From Bacteroidota bacterium (GTDB lineage: Bacteria; Bacteroidota; Bacteroidia; Flavobacteriales; Weeksellaceae), in NCBI GenBank assembly GCA_023419095.1, contig JAEZYN010000042.1, positions 1-39,023 of the forward strand: 39,023 nt of DNA, read 5' to 3'. The notes beneath the pieces were generated by a model. It saw only the letters and a program-made list of their open reading frames with translations, was not told the DNA's origin and did not search any database. The position numbers and the translations under genes were made by a program. Position 1 is the stretch's first letter, and every line of letters begins with the position of its first letter. This document shows positions 8,955-17,644 of the stretch, one piece after another.

Positions 8955-9632
8955 TTAGACAACCAATTTATAACCAATTCCTTTTAAAGTCTGAATGGTG
9001 CCGATTCCAAGCTTTTCGCGCAGACGCCGTATATGCACATCGATCGTGCGTTCACCCACGATCACGTCATTGCCCCAGACTTTTTCGAGAATTTCTTCAC
9101 GTTTGAAAACTTTATTGGTGTTTGAGGCCAAAAGATAGAGCAGATCAAACTCTTTTTTCGGCAGCAAAAACTGCTGTCCTGCTTTAGACACGCGAAAGTT
9201 GTCTTTATCTATTATCAAGTCACCGGCAGTAACGGTCTGTTTGGCTTCGTACACATTCGAGGTGAGTTCCAAAAGCGCGTTTACTTTCGATATGAGGATT
9301 TTGGGCTTAATGATTTTCACTATGTAATCATTAGCACCTGCCTGAAAACCCGCAAGTTGCGAGAACTCTTCGCTTCGGGCGGAAAGAAAGACGATAAGCG
9401 TTTTCTGAAGTTCCGGTATTCTGCGCAAATCCTGACAGGTTTCGATGCCGTCTTTCTCAGGCATCATCACATCAAGCAGAATCATATCGGGAATAATCTG
9501 TCTGGCTTTTTCGATGCCTTCGTTGCCGTTTTGTGCGGTAAACACCTCATATCCTGCTTTTTCAAGATTGTAGGACAGGATTTCCAGAATATCCTGCTCA
9601 TCATCTATTAATAGAATTTTCTTCTGATTCAT
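8955..9632 (-). CDS. OmpR/PhoB-family response regulator
   Basis: A 225-residue transcription factor. The receiver domain (1-120) has the acidic pocket Asp10/Asp11, phospho-acceptor Asp54 (ILLDVMMPEKDG) and the conserved Lys in NDYIVKIIKP. A C-terminal winged-helix domain (about 128-225) carries the recognition-helix region VGERTIDVHIRRLREKLG and ends in the typical LKGIGYKLV. It is the partner of the downstream kinase and is divergent from the TonB receptor gene. A phosphate-starvation role (PhoB) is plausible from homology but not proven by the sequence. Confidence 0.9.
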   Translation of the reverse strand: MNQKKILLIDDEQDILEILSYNLEKAGYEVFTAQNGNEGIEKARQIIPDMILLDVMMPEKDGIETCQDLRRIPELQKTLIVFLSARSEEFSQLAGFQAGANDYIVKIIKPKILISKVNALLELTSNVYEAKQTVTAGDLIIDKDNFRVSKAGQQFLLPKKEFDLLYLLASNTNKVFKREEILEKVWGNDVIVGERTIDVHIRRLREKLGIGTIQTLKGIGYKLVV

Positions 9633-9650
9633 CTTTAGACTTTAACCTTT

Positions 9651-9658
9651 CAAAGTTA
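9651..9658 (-). promoter_or_regulatory. Candidate -7 box for the response regulator/kinase operon
   Basis: TAACTTTG on the minus strand matches the Bacteroidetes -7 consensus TAnnTTTG exactly and lies 19 bases before the regulator ATG. No clear TTG -33 element was found. Confidence 0.4.
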
Positions 9659-9830
9659 CTCAATTTTAAAACTGAGCACACCGCGATCTGCAATATTCAT
9701 AATTACTTAATATCTCCCGATTCCCGTTCAGGATTTTTTAAAACAAACTTAAAAATAGCGCAACACCGAACAGAGCGTTTCTGTCTTCCTTTGCACCGTA
9801 AGAATTTTCAAAAAAGATCACATTATAAAA

Positions 9831-12361
9831 ATGAGCAGACTAAGTATTGCGGTAATTTTTCTGAGTTCGACGGCGGTTTTATATGCGCAGGACAGCATCC
9901 AACGTGAAAAGCGAATCGACGGCGTTACCATTCAGAGCAGCTTTAAAAAAAGCGCCGAAAATAATATCATCAGCCTTCAGAAGCGCTCCGTTGAAGTGAT
10001 AGAACGCGTCGGTGCCACGCAACTCGACAAACAGGGTGTTTCTGATGTTTCCACAGCGGTGACAAAAGCCACCGGCGCACAAAAGCAGGAAGGCAGCGGC
10101 CAGGTCTTCATCCGTGGCCTGGGAGACAGGAACAACGCAACCACAATGAACGGGCTTCCGATTCCATCAAACGACCCAATCTACAAAAATATTGACCTCA
10201 GCATCATCAAGACCGACATGATCGATTATGTGGCCTCGAGAAAGTTTACAACCCAAAAATGTGGGGCGACATGTCGGGCGCGAATATTGACATCGTGTCA
10301 AAAGTTTACACGGGCAAACCTTACTTCAAACTTAGTTTCGGTTCCTCCGTAAACACAAACGCGATCAGCCAGCCCAGCTTTTATCTCCAGGATGGGCCGG
10401 ATTTTTTCGGATCTAAACAGGTTCCCAAACCTCTGAACACCGCACTGGTGAATGGTGGCTATGTTTTCCGGACTTCATGGGCGAACCGCGAGGTTTATAC
10501 GCCGATCAATTCATCTTTGGGCGCAGATTTTGGCAGAACTTTCAATGTCGGCAATGAAGGAAGACTGAGCTTATTTGGGTTTGGCTCTTTTGAAAATAAC
10601 TACGGCTACAAAGAAGGCGTCACACGGGCGGTGGACAACTTAGGTAGCCCAACGAAAGATCTTTATGGCAACGAATTCAGCTACGGCACAAATTCCACAG
10701 GTCTTATCAATCTTAATTACAGACTGAACGACAGCCATAATTTAAAGTTGGTCTCCAATTATATCCGCACGACTGAGCAAAATCTCGAAAATTATTTGGG
10801 TTACATCCGCGATATCAACGAAAACAGAACTGACGAAACCGCTTTGCTGCGGCGCGCGAATTATAAGACCAACGATCTGTTTGTCAATCAGCTTTCTGGC
10901 GAGCATACGCTTTCAGCGCCCCTGAAGGTGTTTTGGAATTTAGGCTTCAATAGACTTGACAGCCGCCGGCCGGACCGTATGCAGAATATTTCAATCTACA
11001 ATCACGCAACGGATTCGAATTACTTTGGTGCCAGCAATCCGGGCGCTAACCACCGCTATTTCGACAAACTGGTGGAGAATGACTACGTCGCCGACGTACA
11101 CGCGGATTACCAGTTTAATGAAAACGCGAAAGTGACATTTGGCTACAATTTACGACGCAAAAAAAGTGATTTTGATGCCACGCAATACAACTTTCGGGTG
11201 AACGCAGTACCGGGCAGCTACTTTCTCGATCCGGCTGATTACGGAAGTTTTTTTAATTCAAACAATTACAACGCCGGTTTATTTGATATCGTAACGTTTC
11301 GCGGCGACATCAGATGGAATGCCGAAACTGCGCTTACGCCGCAGTACTATAGTTCCGAGGTTTTAAACAATGCAGGTTTTGTGAACTTTGATTACAGGTT
11401 TAATGAAAAATTCACTGCGCAGGTCGGTGTGCGCTACGATGATTTAGATCAGAACATGAGTTACAGCACGTCGATTAAGGAAGGACAGGTCAATAAAAAA
11501 TATGCTAAACTTTTGCCGGCGCTGAATTTAAAATACAGTCCGCGCGATGCACATAACCTACGCTTCTCGGCATCCAAAACGTACACTACGCCACTGCTTT
11601 TGGAGACTGCGCCTTATGAGTACGAGGAGATTGATGAACTTAGTTTTGGAAATCCGGCGCTGTATCCGTCGGATAACTACAATGCCGACCTAAAATGGGA
11701 ATGGTTCCCGAAACGGGGCGAAATAATTTCTGTGACAGCGTTTGGAAAATATATCCAAAATCCGATTTCAAGGGTCACCGTGAACTCATCCTCAAACTCG
11801 GTTTCGTTCGTTAACATCGGCGACAGCGGTCAGGTTTTCGGAGTGGAAATGGAAGTCCGCAAAGATTTATTCCAACAAAACAATTCAAAGATTTACGTCT
11901 TTGCAAACGGAACTTATCTCAATACCAGCCAGGAACTGAGCGCTGAAAAAGTAGCTGCTGAAACCCTGACGGCTTTTTCGAACCAAATTTCGATAGATCC
12001 GTCAAAAAGTAAAGACAAAATGCAGGGCGCCTCAGATTTTCTGGCCAATTTAAACCTCGGCTTTGAACAGAAGTGGGGCGACAGAAACATGCTGGATTTC
12101 GTGCTTTCGTACTCGCATATCTCGGAAAACATTTATTCTATCGGTTACGCAACCAAAGGAAACCTTGTAGATAAGGCCGTAAACATGCTTGATGCCGTGG
12201 CGAAAGTGCGGTTCAGCAATGGAATTGAATTCTCGCTGGCGGGAAAAAACCTTTTAAACCCGAATTTCACACGCATCCAGGACAACCAAAACGGCGAGGT
12301 GGCGGTGAGCAGTTACCGCAAAGGCCGGAACCTCGCGCTGGGTGTATCCTATCAATTTTAA
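9831..12361 (+). pseudogene. TonB-dependent outer-membrane receptor, frameshifted
   Basis: The gene reads as two overlapping open frames, 9831-10352 (signal peptide and plug start) and 10259-12361 (rest of plug and barrel). Restoring one G near 10230-10233 gives the expected IDYVGLEKVYNPKMWGDMSG and a single 843-residue receptor. Signal peptide is residues 1-19, plug about 35-165 (QVFIRGLGDRNN, NGLPIPSNDP), then a 22-strand-type barrel ending in aromatic VSYQF. There is no carboxypeptidase-like N-terminal domain. The barrel frame is otherwise clean, so the deletion is either very recent or a sequencing error. It would import a substrate across the outer membrane with TonB energy. The following lipoprotein gene is 34 bases away and probably its partner. 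Confidence 0.88.
10230..10233 (+). other. Site of the one-base deletion in the receptor gene
   Basis: The string GTGGCCTCGAG reads in frame as V-A-S-R and leads to a premature end at 10352. GTGGGCCTCGAG would read V-G-L-E and join both frames, giving exactly 844 codons including the stop. Confidence 0.8.
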
Positions 12362-12395
12362 TCAAAAAAAATATTAAATCATTAAAACAATCATT

Positions 12396-13562
12396 ATGAA
12401 AAAGAACCATTTAAAATTGCTTGCGTTATCGCTTGTTTTACCGGCAACATTTGCAGTTCAATCCTGCACCGACAGTGATGAACCGATAACACCCAACACT
12501 CCAACCGGAATCGCAGCCAATCCGAATGATTTTAAAGGCGACGTAAAATCGGGTGAAAAAGTCACTTTGGATCCGGCAGTAGTTTATAAACTTACGGGTG
12601 CGGTACATGTGAAAGACGGCGGCCAGCTGATTATACCCGCCGGCACCAGAATAGAATCAACGGGCGGCACCGCGGCATACATCACCGTAGAACAGGGTGG
12701 AAAAATATTTGCCAACGGAACAGCTTCCGCACCTGTCGTGTTTACCTCGCCAACGGGAACCGCAGGCAGCTGGGGTGGAATCGTCATTGCCGGAAAGGCC
12801 CCGATTAACAAAGGAACAACGGCATCCGCAGAAGTCGGAAACACAACCTATGGTGGTACGGTTGCCAATGATAATTCAGGCTCGCTGACATACGTAAGAA
12901 TTGAACATTCCGGTGCCATCTTCACCGGTGAAAAGGAATTTAACGGACTTTCGCTGTTTGCCGTAGGGAGCGGTACTACGATCAGCAATATTTCGATCCT
13001 GAACGGTGCCGATGACGGAATAGAATTCTTCGGCGGAACCGTGAATGTTTCTAATATTATTTCCGTAGGTAACGAAGACGACGCGTTCGACTGGACTGAA
13101 GGTTGGAACGGAACTGCGACCAACATTTACACGAAAAGAAGAGCAGACGGAATCGGAAACCGCGGCATAGAAGGCGATAACAACGCGAACAACAAAGATG
13201 CTGAGCCGCGCTCGAACCCAACCATCAAAAATGCCACTTTCATCGGATCCACAACAATCGGCGAAACGGACGGCCTGAAACTGCGTGAAGGGACTTTCGC
13301 AACGATAGACAATGTGGTTCTTTCTAACTGGAAAACCGGCATCAATATTGAGCACGATCCGTCGGTATCGTTTTTCAATGGAGGTAAAAAAGTTACCAAC
13401 GTGAAATTCGACGGTGTACTGACCAACGCTTCAGTGAAAGCAAGCGCAGGTTCACCTGCTGTCACGCTGCTGCCTGAAACCTATATTGAAAACGCGAATG
13501 CCACCGGCGCAGGAAACGGCACATCGACACCCACGTGGGCTGCGACCTGGAGCGGGCTTTAG
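12396..13562 (+). CDS. Surface lipoprotein partner of the TonB receptor
   Basis: A 388-residue lipoprotein (LPATFAVQSC, Cys24) followed by a Thr/Pro linker. The body is made of short Gly/Asn/Thr-rich strands such as VKDGGQLIIPAGTRIES, GSWGGIVIAGKAPI and NISILNGADDGIEFFGG, consistent with a right-handed parallel beta-helix. An acidic stretch GNEDDAFDWTEGWNG may bind a cation or ligand. Homologues are sometimes mislabelled multidrug transporter; there are no membrane helices to support that. It starts 34 bases after the receptor gene and ends at a strong terminator, so the two form a transcription unit and probably a receptor/surface-lipoprotein pair. The substrate is unknown. Confidence 0.75.
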   Translation: MKKNHLKLLALSLVLPATFAVQSCTDSDEPITPNTPTGIAANPNDFKGDVKSGEKVTLDPAVVYKLTGAVHVKDGGQLIIPAGTRIESTGGTAAYITVEQGGKIFANGTASAPVVFTSPTGTAGSWGGIVIAGKAPINKGTTASAEVGNTTYGGTVANDNSGSLTYVRIEHSGAIFTGEKEFNGLSLFAVGSGTTISNISILNGADDGIEFFGGTVNVSNIISVGNEDDAFDWTEGWNGTATNIYTKRRADGIGNRGIEGDNNANNKDAEPRSNPTIKNATFIGSTTIGETDGLKLREGTFATIDNVVLSNWKTGINIEHDPSVSFFNGGKKVTNVKFDGVLTNASVKASAGSPAVTLLPETYIENANATGAGNGTSTPTWAATWSGL

Positions 13563-13588
13563 TTTTTCATTTTTCATTCATATCAAAC

Positions 13589-13614
13589 AAAACCACCGGC
13601 AAACCGGTGGTTTT
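13589..13614. terminator. Bidirectional terminator
   Basis: The stem AAAACCACCGG/CCGGTGGTTTT (13589-13599, 13604-13614) has a four-base loop and T runs on both strands. It serves the lipoprotein gene (+) and the convergent barstar-like gene (-), whose stop codon overlaps the end of the T run. Confidence 0.88.
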
Positions 13615-13902
13615 TTAGTCTTCGTTGCCGAACTGCTCCAGATAATAGGTGAAGGTAAATCCGTCCGCAACTTCCTCTGCATCTTCAAGCGTAAGTAAAA
13701 GATCTTCAAATGTTTCGAGCTGATCTACACTCATGTTTACGAATTCAAGATGTAGCGGAAGCTGTGACCGACCGGTTACAAAAGCCGTTAAACTCTCAAG
13801 ATTATCGGGAGCAGCCTGGTCCGGCAAAGCTTTGACCTTAAACTCGCTGAAAAAATCTTCGTAATCGCCTATTTCCGCAAAATCGATATATACAGTTTTC
13901 AT
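13615..13902 (-). CDS. Barstar-like (barnase inhibitor family) protein
   Basis: A 95-residue acidic protein starting at the ATG at 13902; an upstream in-frame TTG would add eight residues but is less likely. The barstar fold signature is recognisable: MKTVYIDFAEI (strand 1), then DNLESLTAFVTGRSQLPLHL with the DxLxxxxTG and LPLxLEF segments, and finally FTFTYYLE. Barstar proteins bind and block barnase-type ribonucleases. No ribonuclease gene is adjacent, so it is either an orphan immunity protein or has a housekeeping role common in Flavobacteriia. It lies 20 bases after a small membrane peptide gene and downstream of nadE. Confidence 0.7.
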   Translation of the reverse strand: MKTVYIDFAEIGDYEDFFSEFKVKALPDQAAPDNLESLTAFVTGRSQLPLHLEFVNMSVDQLETFEDLLLTLEDAEEVADGFTFTYYLEQFGNED

Positions 13903-13922
13903 ATTTAATTCAAATTTTGTTT

Positions 13923-14018
13923 TCAAATAAGGTAGGTGCTGATCAGATATATCAACAGAAACGCAGAAAGCATCCCGATGATAAAAAACAGGACGAGTTT
14001 TAAACTTTGTTTATTCAT
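13923..14018 (-). CDS. 31-residue single-pass membrane peptide
   Basis: A short ORF of 32 codons opens with MNKQSLKLVLFF and ends LIYLISTYLI. A basic N-terminus (two Lys) is followed by about 24 hydrophobic residues (LVLFFIIGMLSAFLLIYLI), the look of a genuine inner-membrane small protein. It starts with ATG and sits between nadE (66 bases upstream) and the barstar-like gene (20 bases downstream) on the same strand. Function is unknown. Confidence 0.55.
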   Translation of the reverse strand: MNKQSLKLVLFFIIGMLSAFLLIYLISTYLI

Positions 14019-14084
14019 ATTTTCATTGAACTTTTTACTTGGCTTTTTTTACTTGGCTCTTTTCACTTTGATCGTGATCTGGAC

Positions 14085-14873
14085 CTACCGCCATTCTTCC
14101 GGAATATCGCACACCGGAATCGGCTGAATCTTATGCTGTGCCGCCCTGTTCATTTTGGCAAAGATGTGGTAAACTTCGAGGTCGCGCCCTGAATAATCTT
14201 CTTCCGATTTTGTGCCCCATTCTTTCTGGATTTTTTCAAGCTCGGGATAGGTGGCGCCAATCTGCTGCTCATCGGTACGTTCGACATCCCATAAACCATC
14301 GGTTGGTATCGCATTTTTAATGGATTCGGGTAGATCAAGAGAGCGTGCAAGTTCGTACACTTCGGTTTTATACAGATCGGCAATCGGAGATACATCTACT
14401 CCGCCGTCGCCATATTTGGTATAAAAACCGATCCCAAAATCTTCGACTTTATTACCTGTTCCACACACCAGAAGATTATTGATCTGGCCGTAATAATACA
14501 GCGTAAGCATCCGCAGACGAGCGCGCGTATTGGCAAAAGCCAGTTTTTGGTCGGGAAAGTGTGCTTCATCTACATTAAATGTATTGTATAAAGCTTCAAA
14601 AGGTTCGTTAAGGTTCACGGTCAGGCCTTCCACATTCGGGAATTTGCGCTGCAGAAACCTGATATGTTCCTGCGCACGGTTGATCTGGTCTTCCTTCTGA
14701 CGGATCGGCATTTCTATGGCGAGCAGTTTCAGCCCCGTCATCGCGCAAAGTGTTGATACCACGCCCGAATCTACGCCACCCGAGATCCCGATTACATATC
14801 CTTTTACATTGGCTTTTTCGGCGTAATCTTTAAGCCAGGAAACAATATGTTTGGTTATTTTTTGTGTTTGCAT
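14085..14873 (-). CDS. nadE: NAD synthase, ammonia/glutamine-type short form
   Basis: This 262-residue cytoplasmic enzyme converts nicotinate adenine dinucleotide to NAD using ATP and ammonia. The ATP pyrophosphatase P-loop SGGVDSG is at residues 31-37. The substrate segments LLVCGTGNKVEDFGIGFYTKYGDGGVD and PIADLYKTEVYELAR are intact. There is no N-terminal nitrilase-like glutaminase domain, so ammonia is the likely direct donor. It is divergent from gldB, with an 81-base shared promoter region. Confidence 0.96.
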   Translation of the reverse strand: MQTQKITKHIVSWLKDYAEKANVKGYVIGISGGVDSGVVSTLCAMTGLKLLAIEMPIRQKEDQINRAQEHIRFLQRKFPNVEGLTVNLNEPFEALYNTFNVDEAHFPDQKLAFANTRARLRMLTLYYYGQINNLLVCGTGNKVEDFGIGFYTKYGDGGVDVSPIADLYKTEVYELARSLDLPESIKNAIPTDGLWDVERTDEQQIGATYPELEKIQKEWGTKSEEDYSGRDLEVYHIFAKMNRAAQHKIQPIPVCDIPEEWR

Positions 14874-14922
14874 CCTTTCGGTTTTAAAAGTGAATAAGCC
14901 CGAAGGCCAGATAATTTTTCGC

Positions 14923-14930
14923 TATTTTTG
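14923..14930 (+). promoter_or_regulatory. Candidate -7 box for gldB
   Basis: TATTTTTG matches TAnnTTTG exactly, 24 bases before the gldB ATG. No good TTG was seen at the -33 distance. Confidence 0.4.
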
Positions 14931-14954
14931 CAGCATTAAATCTCCGTAAAAATA

Positions 14955-15935
14955 ATGAAGTTTTTTAGATATTTTCTGTTCGTTATCATTTTTAGCTTTA
15001 CGCTGCTGTCCTGCAAAAAAGATGCAGAAAACCGCTGGCAGGTAGATATCAGTGATCCCTCGCAAAAAGTAGAAGTAAAAGATATTTCGGCAGAGTTTTA
15101 CAATCTCAATATTCCGCTGGCCGAGTTTCAGAAAAAATACGAATGGTTCCAGGGCACAGTGAGCGATGAAGATTATGCGATAAGACGCGCAGATTCTGCT
15201 GAAGCTAAAATTTATAAAGATGCCATCGCCAAGATCGACATTGCAAAATTGAACAGCGAACTCACCGATCTTTTTTCTCATATTAAATATTACTTTCCCA
15301 CCTTCGTACAGCCGCAAGTTTATCTTTTTTCATCAGCTTTGCAGGGAATTATGGAGCCTGTTTTCTATCAGAATGAGAAAAACATGCTGTTTATCGACGT
15401 TTCAGGATTTATGGGCGAGAACAATCCCCGTTATAAAGGCTTGGAACAGTATTATCAGACCTCAATGAATCCGCAGAATATCGTGCCGAAAGTATCCGAA
15501 ATCTTCGCGGAATCTTTTGTGGCGCCGCAATACGATCATCAGAAGTTTATTGATGAACTGATCTATAACGGAAAGATCCAGATTTTGCAGGACGCCTTTT
15601 TGCCCAACTTTCCCGATTATCTTAAGATCAATTATAACCAGCAGCAATACGAATGGGCATTGGCAAATGAAGCCAATATCTGGAATTATTTTGTGGAAAA
15701 CAATCTGGTTTTCAGTGATGACACCCGTCTTCAGGAAAGATTTATCAAACCAGGACCGTTTTCTAAATTCTATACCGAAATCGACAACGAATCTTCGCCC
15801 CAAATCGGGATTTTTTCGGGCTGGCAAATCTGCCGGAAATTTTTCGACACCCGGCCTGAGGTAAAACTCACCGATTTTTTGCAGATGGACAGCCAGACCA
15901 TCTTTAATGAAAGCAACTATAAAGCAAAAAATTAA
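14955..15935 (+). CDS. gldB: Gliding motility lipoprotein GldB
   Basis: A 326-residue lipoprotein (FSFTLLSC, Cys20) of the GldB family, required for gliding and linked to type IX secretion in Flavobacterium. Visible family features are FSHIKYYFPTFVQPQVYLFSS in the first half, the GLEQYYQTSMNPQNIVPKV segment and a C-terminal SGWQICRKFFDTRPEVKLTDFLQM. The length matches the family. The next gene is gldC, the conserved gldBC order. Genera such as Chryseobacterium keep these genes even in non-gliding strains, so motility itself cannot be inferred. Confidence 0.93.
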   Translation: MKFFRYFLFVIIFSFTLLSCKKDAENRWQVDISDPSQKVEVKDISAEFYNLNIPLAEFQKKYEWFQGTVSDEDYAIRRADSAEAKIYKDAIAKIDIAKLNSELTDLFSHIKYYFPTFVQPQVYLFSSALQGIMEPVFYQNEKNMLFIDVSGFMGENNPRYKGLEQYYQTSMNPQNIVPKVSEIFAESFVAPQYDHQKFIDELIYNGKIQILQDAFLPNFPDYLKINYNQQQYEWALANEANIWNYFVENNLVFSDDTRLQERFIKPGPFSKFYTEIDNESSPQIGIFSGWQICRKFFDTRPEVKLTDFLQMDSQTIFNESNYKAKN

Positions 15936-15992
15936 GCGCAGGCTTAAGATTATATTTAAAAATTTAATTTAAAAAGTTCTTAATAACGAAAT

Positions 15993-16319
15993 ATGAGAAA
16001 GACGCAAATTACCATCGATGTAGAACTCGACGAGAACCATATCCCTGAAAAAATGTTGTGGAACGCACAGGACGGCGGCATCGAAGCGCAGGAAACCAAG
16101 GCCACGATGATTTCCGTTTGGGACGATAAAACGAAGGAAGCACTCCGGATCGATCTCTGGACAAAAGATATGCCCGTGGACCAAATGAAAATGTTTCTGC
16201 ACCAGATTTTGGTATCTTTAAGCAACACCTACCAGCGCGCTACCAGCGAAGACGATGTGGCAGCCTGGATGGAAGAGATGGCGGAAGAGTTCGCACGGAA
16301 ATCGGCTATTAGAATGTAA
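15993..16319 (+). CDS. gldC: Gliding motility protein GldC
   Basis: A 108-residue soluble acidic protein of the GldC family, with no signal peptide. It reads MRKTQITIDVELDENHIPEKM, then WDDKTKEALRIDLWTKDMPVDQMKMF and a C-terminal WMEEMAEEFARKSAI helix. It follows gldB by 57 bases. Known to enhance gliding rather than be essential for it in Flavobacterium johnsoniae; the biochemical role is unknown. Confidence 0.93.
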   Translation: MRKTQITIDVELDENHIPEKMLWNAQDGGIEAQETKATMISVWDDKTKEALRIDLWTKDMPVDQMKMFLHQILVSLSNTYQRATSEDDVAAWMEEMAEEFARKSAIRM

Positions 16320-16433
16320 GAGCGGCTGCCTATTTGCCGTTGGCTAATAGCTTTTAAATCGCTAATAAAAAATAATATAACTCGCAAATTTCGGAGGCTA
16401 AAGCCCTAAGCCATTTGCCAAAAGCTAAAGAAA

Positions 16434-17573
16434 ATGAATTTCAACACCAAAGTAATACACGGTGGCCAACACCACGAATCAGCAACAGGTTCTGTGAACG
16501 TACCTGTATTTTTAACGTCTACATTTGCACAAAAATCCCCGGGAATACATTCGGGTTACGAGTACTCGCGGGCGGCTAACCCGACGAGACAAGCCCTTGA
16601 AGACAGCCTTGCAAGCATCGAAAACGGCGCACGCGGCCTTGCATTTGGCTCCGGTTTAGCAGCCATCGACTGTGTTCTGAAACTATTGAATCCGGGCGAT
16701 GAAGTTATCGCCGTGGACGATCTGTATGGCGGAACATACCGTATGTTTACACGACTTTTCGAGAAATATCAGCTTAAATTTAAGTTTGTTAATTTCGATG
16801 ACGCATCGAAAATTGCAGACTTAATAAACGATAACACCAAACTGATCTGGATCGAGACACCTACCAATCCACTGATGAAACTTGTAGACATCAAAGCTGT
16901 GGTAGAGGTTGCAAAAGGCAAAGATATTCTGGTAGCGGTAGACAATACGTTCGCGACACCCTATTTGCAGCGCCCACTCGATATGGGAGCTGATATCGTG
17001 ATGCACTCGGCCACAAAGTATCTCGGCGGACACTCGGATGTTATTGCCGGCGCTCTGATTGCTAAAACCGCTGAACTTGGCGAAAAACTCCATTTCATAC
17101 AGTTTGCAAGCGGTGGAATTTTAGGCCCGCACGATTCGTATCTTGTTTTGCGTGGGATAAAGACGCTTGCATTACGCGTTCAGCGTCACTCCGAAAACGG
17201 GATGGCTGTGGCGAAATATCTTGAAAATCATCCGGCTGTAGAGCGCGTTATCTATCCGGGACTCGAGTCGCACCCGCAGCATGAACTGGCTAAAAACCAG
17301 ATGAAAGCTTTCGGTGGTATGGTTTCATTCACATTTAAATCCGGCAAAAAAGAAGATGCCGTGAAATTCCTGGAAAAAGTGAGAGTCTTTACCCTTGCCG
17401 AATCCCTTGGCGGTGTAGAATCGCTTGCGAATCACCCTGCACTGATGACCCACGCTTCTATCCCTGAGGACAAACGCGCAGAACTGGGTATTACCGACGA
17501 CCTTGTGCGTTTAAGTGTTGGAATCGAAGATGAAGAAGACCTTATCGCTGATCTTGAAAGAGCTTTTAATTAA
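16434..17573 (+). CDS. metB: Cystathionine gamma-synthase/lyase, PLP enzyme
   Basis: A 379-residue PLP enzyme of the Cys/Met metabolism family. It makes cystathionine from an activated homoserine and cysteine, or splits it. The PLP lysine is Lys195 in HSATKYLGGHSD. Other motifs are EYSRAANPTR, FGSGLAAID, LYGGTYRMF, ETPTNPLMKL, VDNTFATPYLQ and the C-terminal RLSVGIEDEEDLI. Synthase and gamma-lyase (CTH) versions cannot be separated with confidence by motif reading; metB is the usual label in related genomes. The spacer before it (16320-16433) is full of short GCTAA-type repeats. Confidence 0.85.
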   Translation: MNFNTKVIHGGQHHESATGSVNVPVFLTSTFAQKSPGIHSGYEYSRAANPTRQALEDSLASIENGARGLAFGSGLAAIDCVLKLLNPGDEVIAVDDLYGGTYRMFTRLFEKYQLKFKFVNFDDASKIADLINDNTKLIWIETPTNPLMKLVDIKAVVEVAKGKDILVAVDNTFATPYLQRPLDMGADIVMHSATKYLGGHSDVIAGALIAKTAELGEKLHFIQFASGGILGPHDSYLVLRGIKTLALRVQRHSENGMAVAKYLENHPAVERVIYPGLESHPQHELAKNQMKAFGGMVSFTFKSGKKEDAVKFLEKVRVFTLAESLGGVESLANHPALMTHASIPEDKRAELGITDDLVRLSVGIEDEEDLIADLERAFN

Positions 17574-17584
17574 TATTAAATCCA

Positions 17585-17613
17585 GCAATGCAACGATCCT
17601 ATTGCTGCATTGC
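17585..17613 (+). terminator. Hairpin after the metB-like gene
   Basis: An 8-bp stem GCAATGCA/TGCATTGC, extended by CC/GG across one mismatch, with a 13-base loop and only a short T-rich tail. It is a weak terminator or attenuating hairpin before the DinB-family gene. Confidence 0.4.
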
Positions 17614-17644
17614 CGGACTTTTAAATTGGTGAAATTTTAAGATC

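Noticed and set aside
9633..9830. Pho box upstream of the receptor gene
   Set aside because: No pair of CTGTCAT-like direct repeats with the right spacing was found, and the Bacteroidetes operator is not known to me.
10259..12361. Treating the second receptor frame as a separate gene starting at its ATG
   Set aside because: The ATG lies inside the plug domain, and one restored base joins it to the signal-peptide frame.
12584..13465. Several long minus-strand ORFs
   Set aside because: They lie antisense to the lipoprotein gene at 12396-13562, have no domain, and follow from its Gly/Thr-rich codon pattern.
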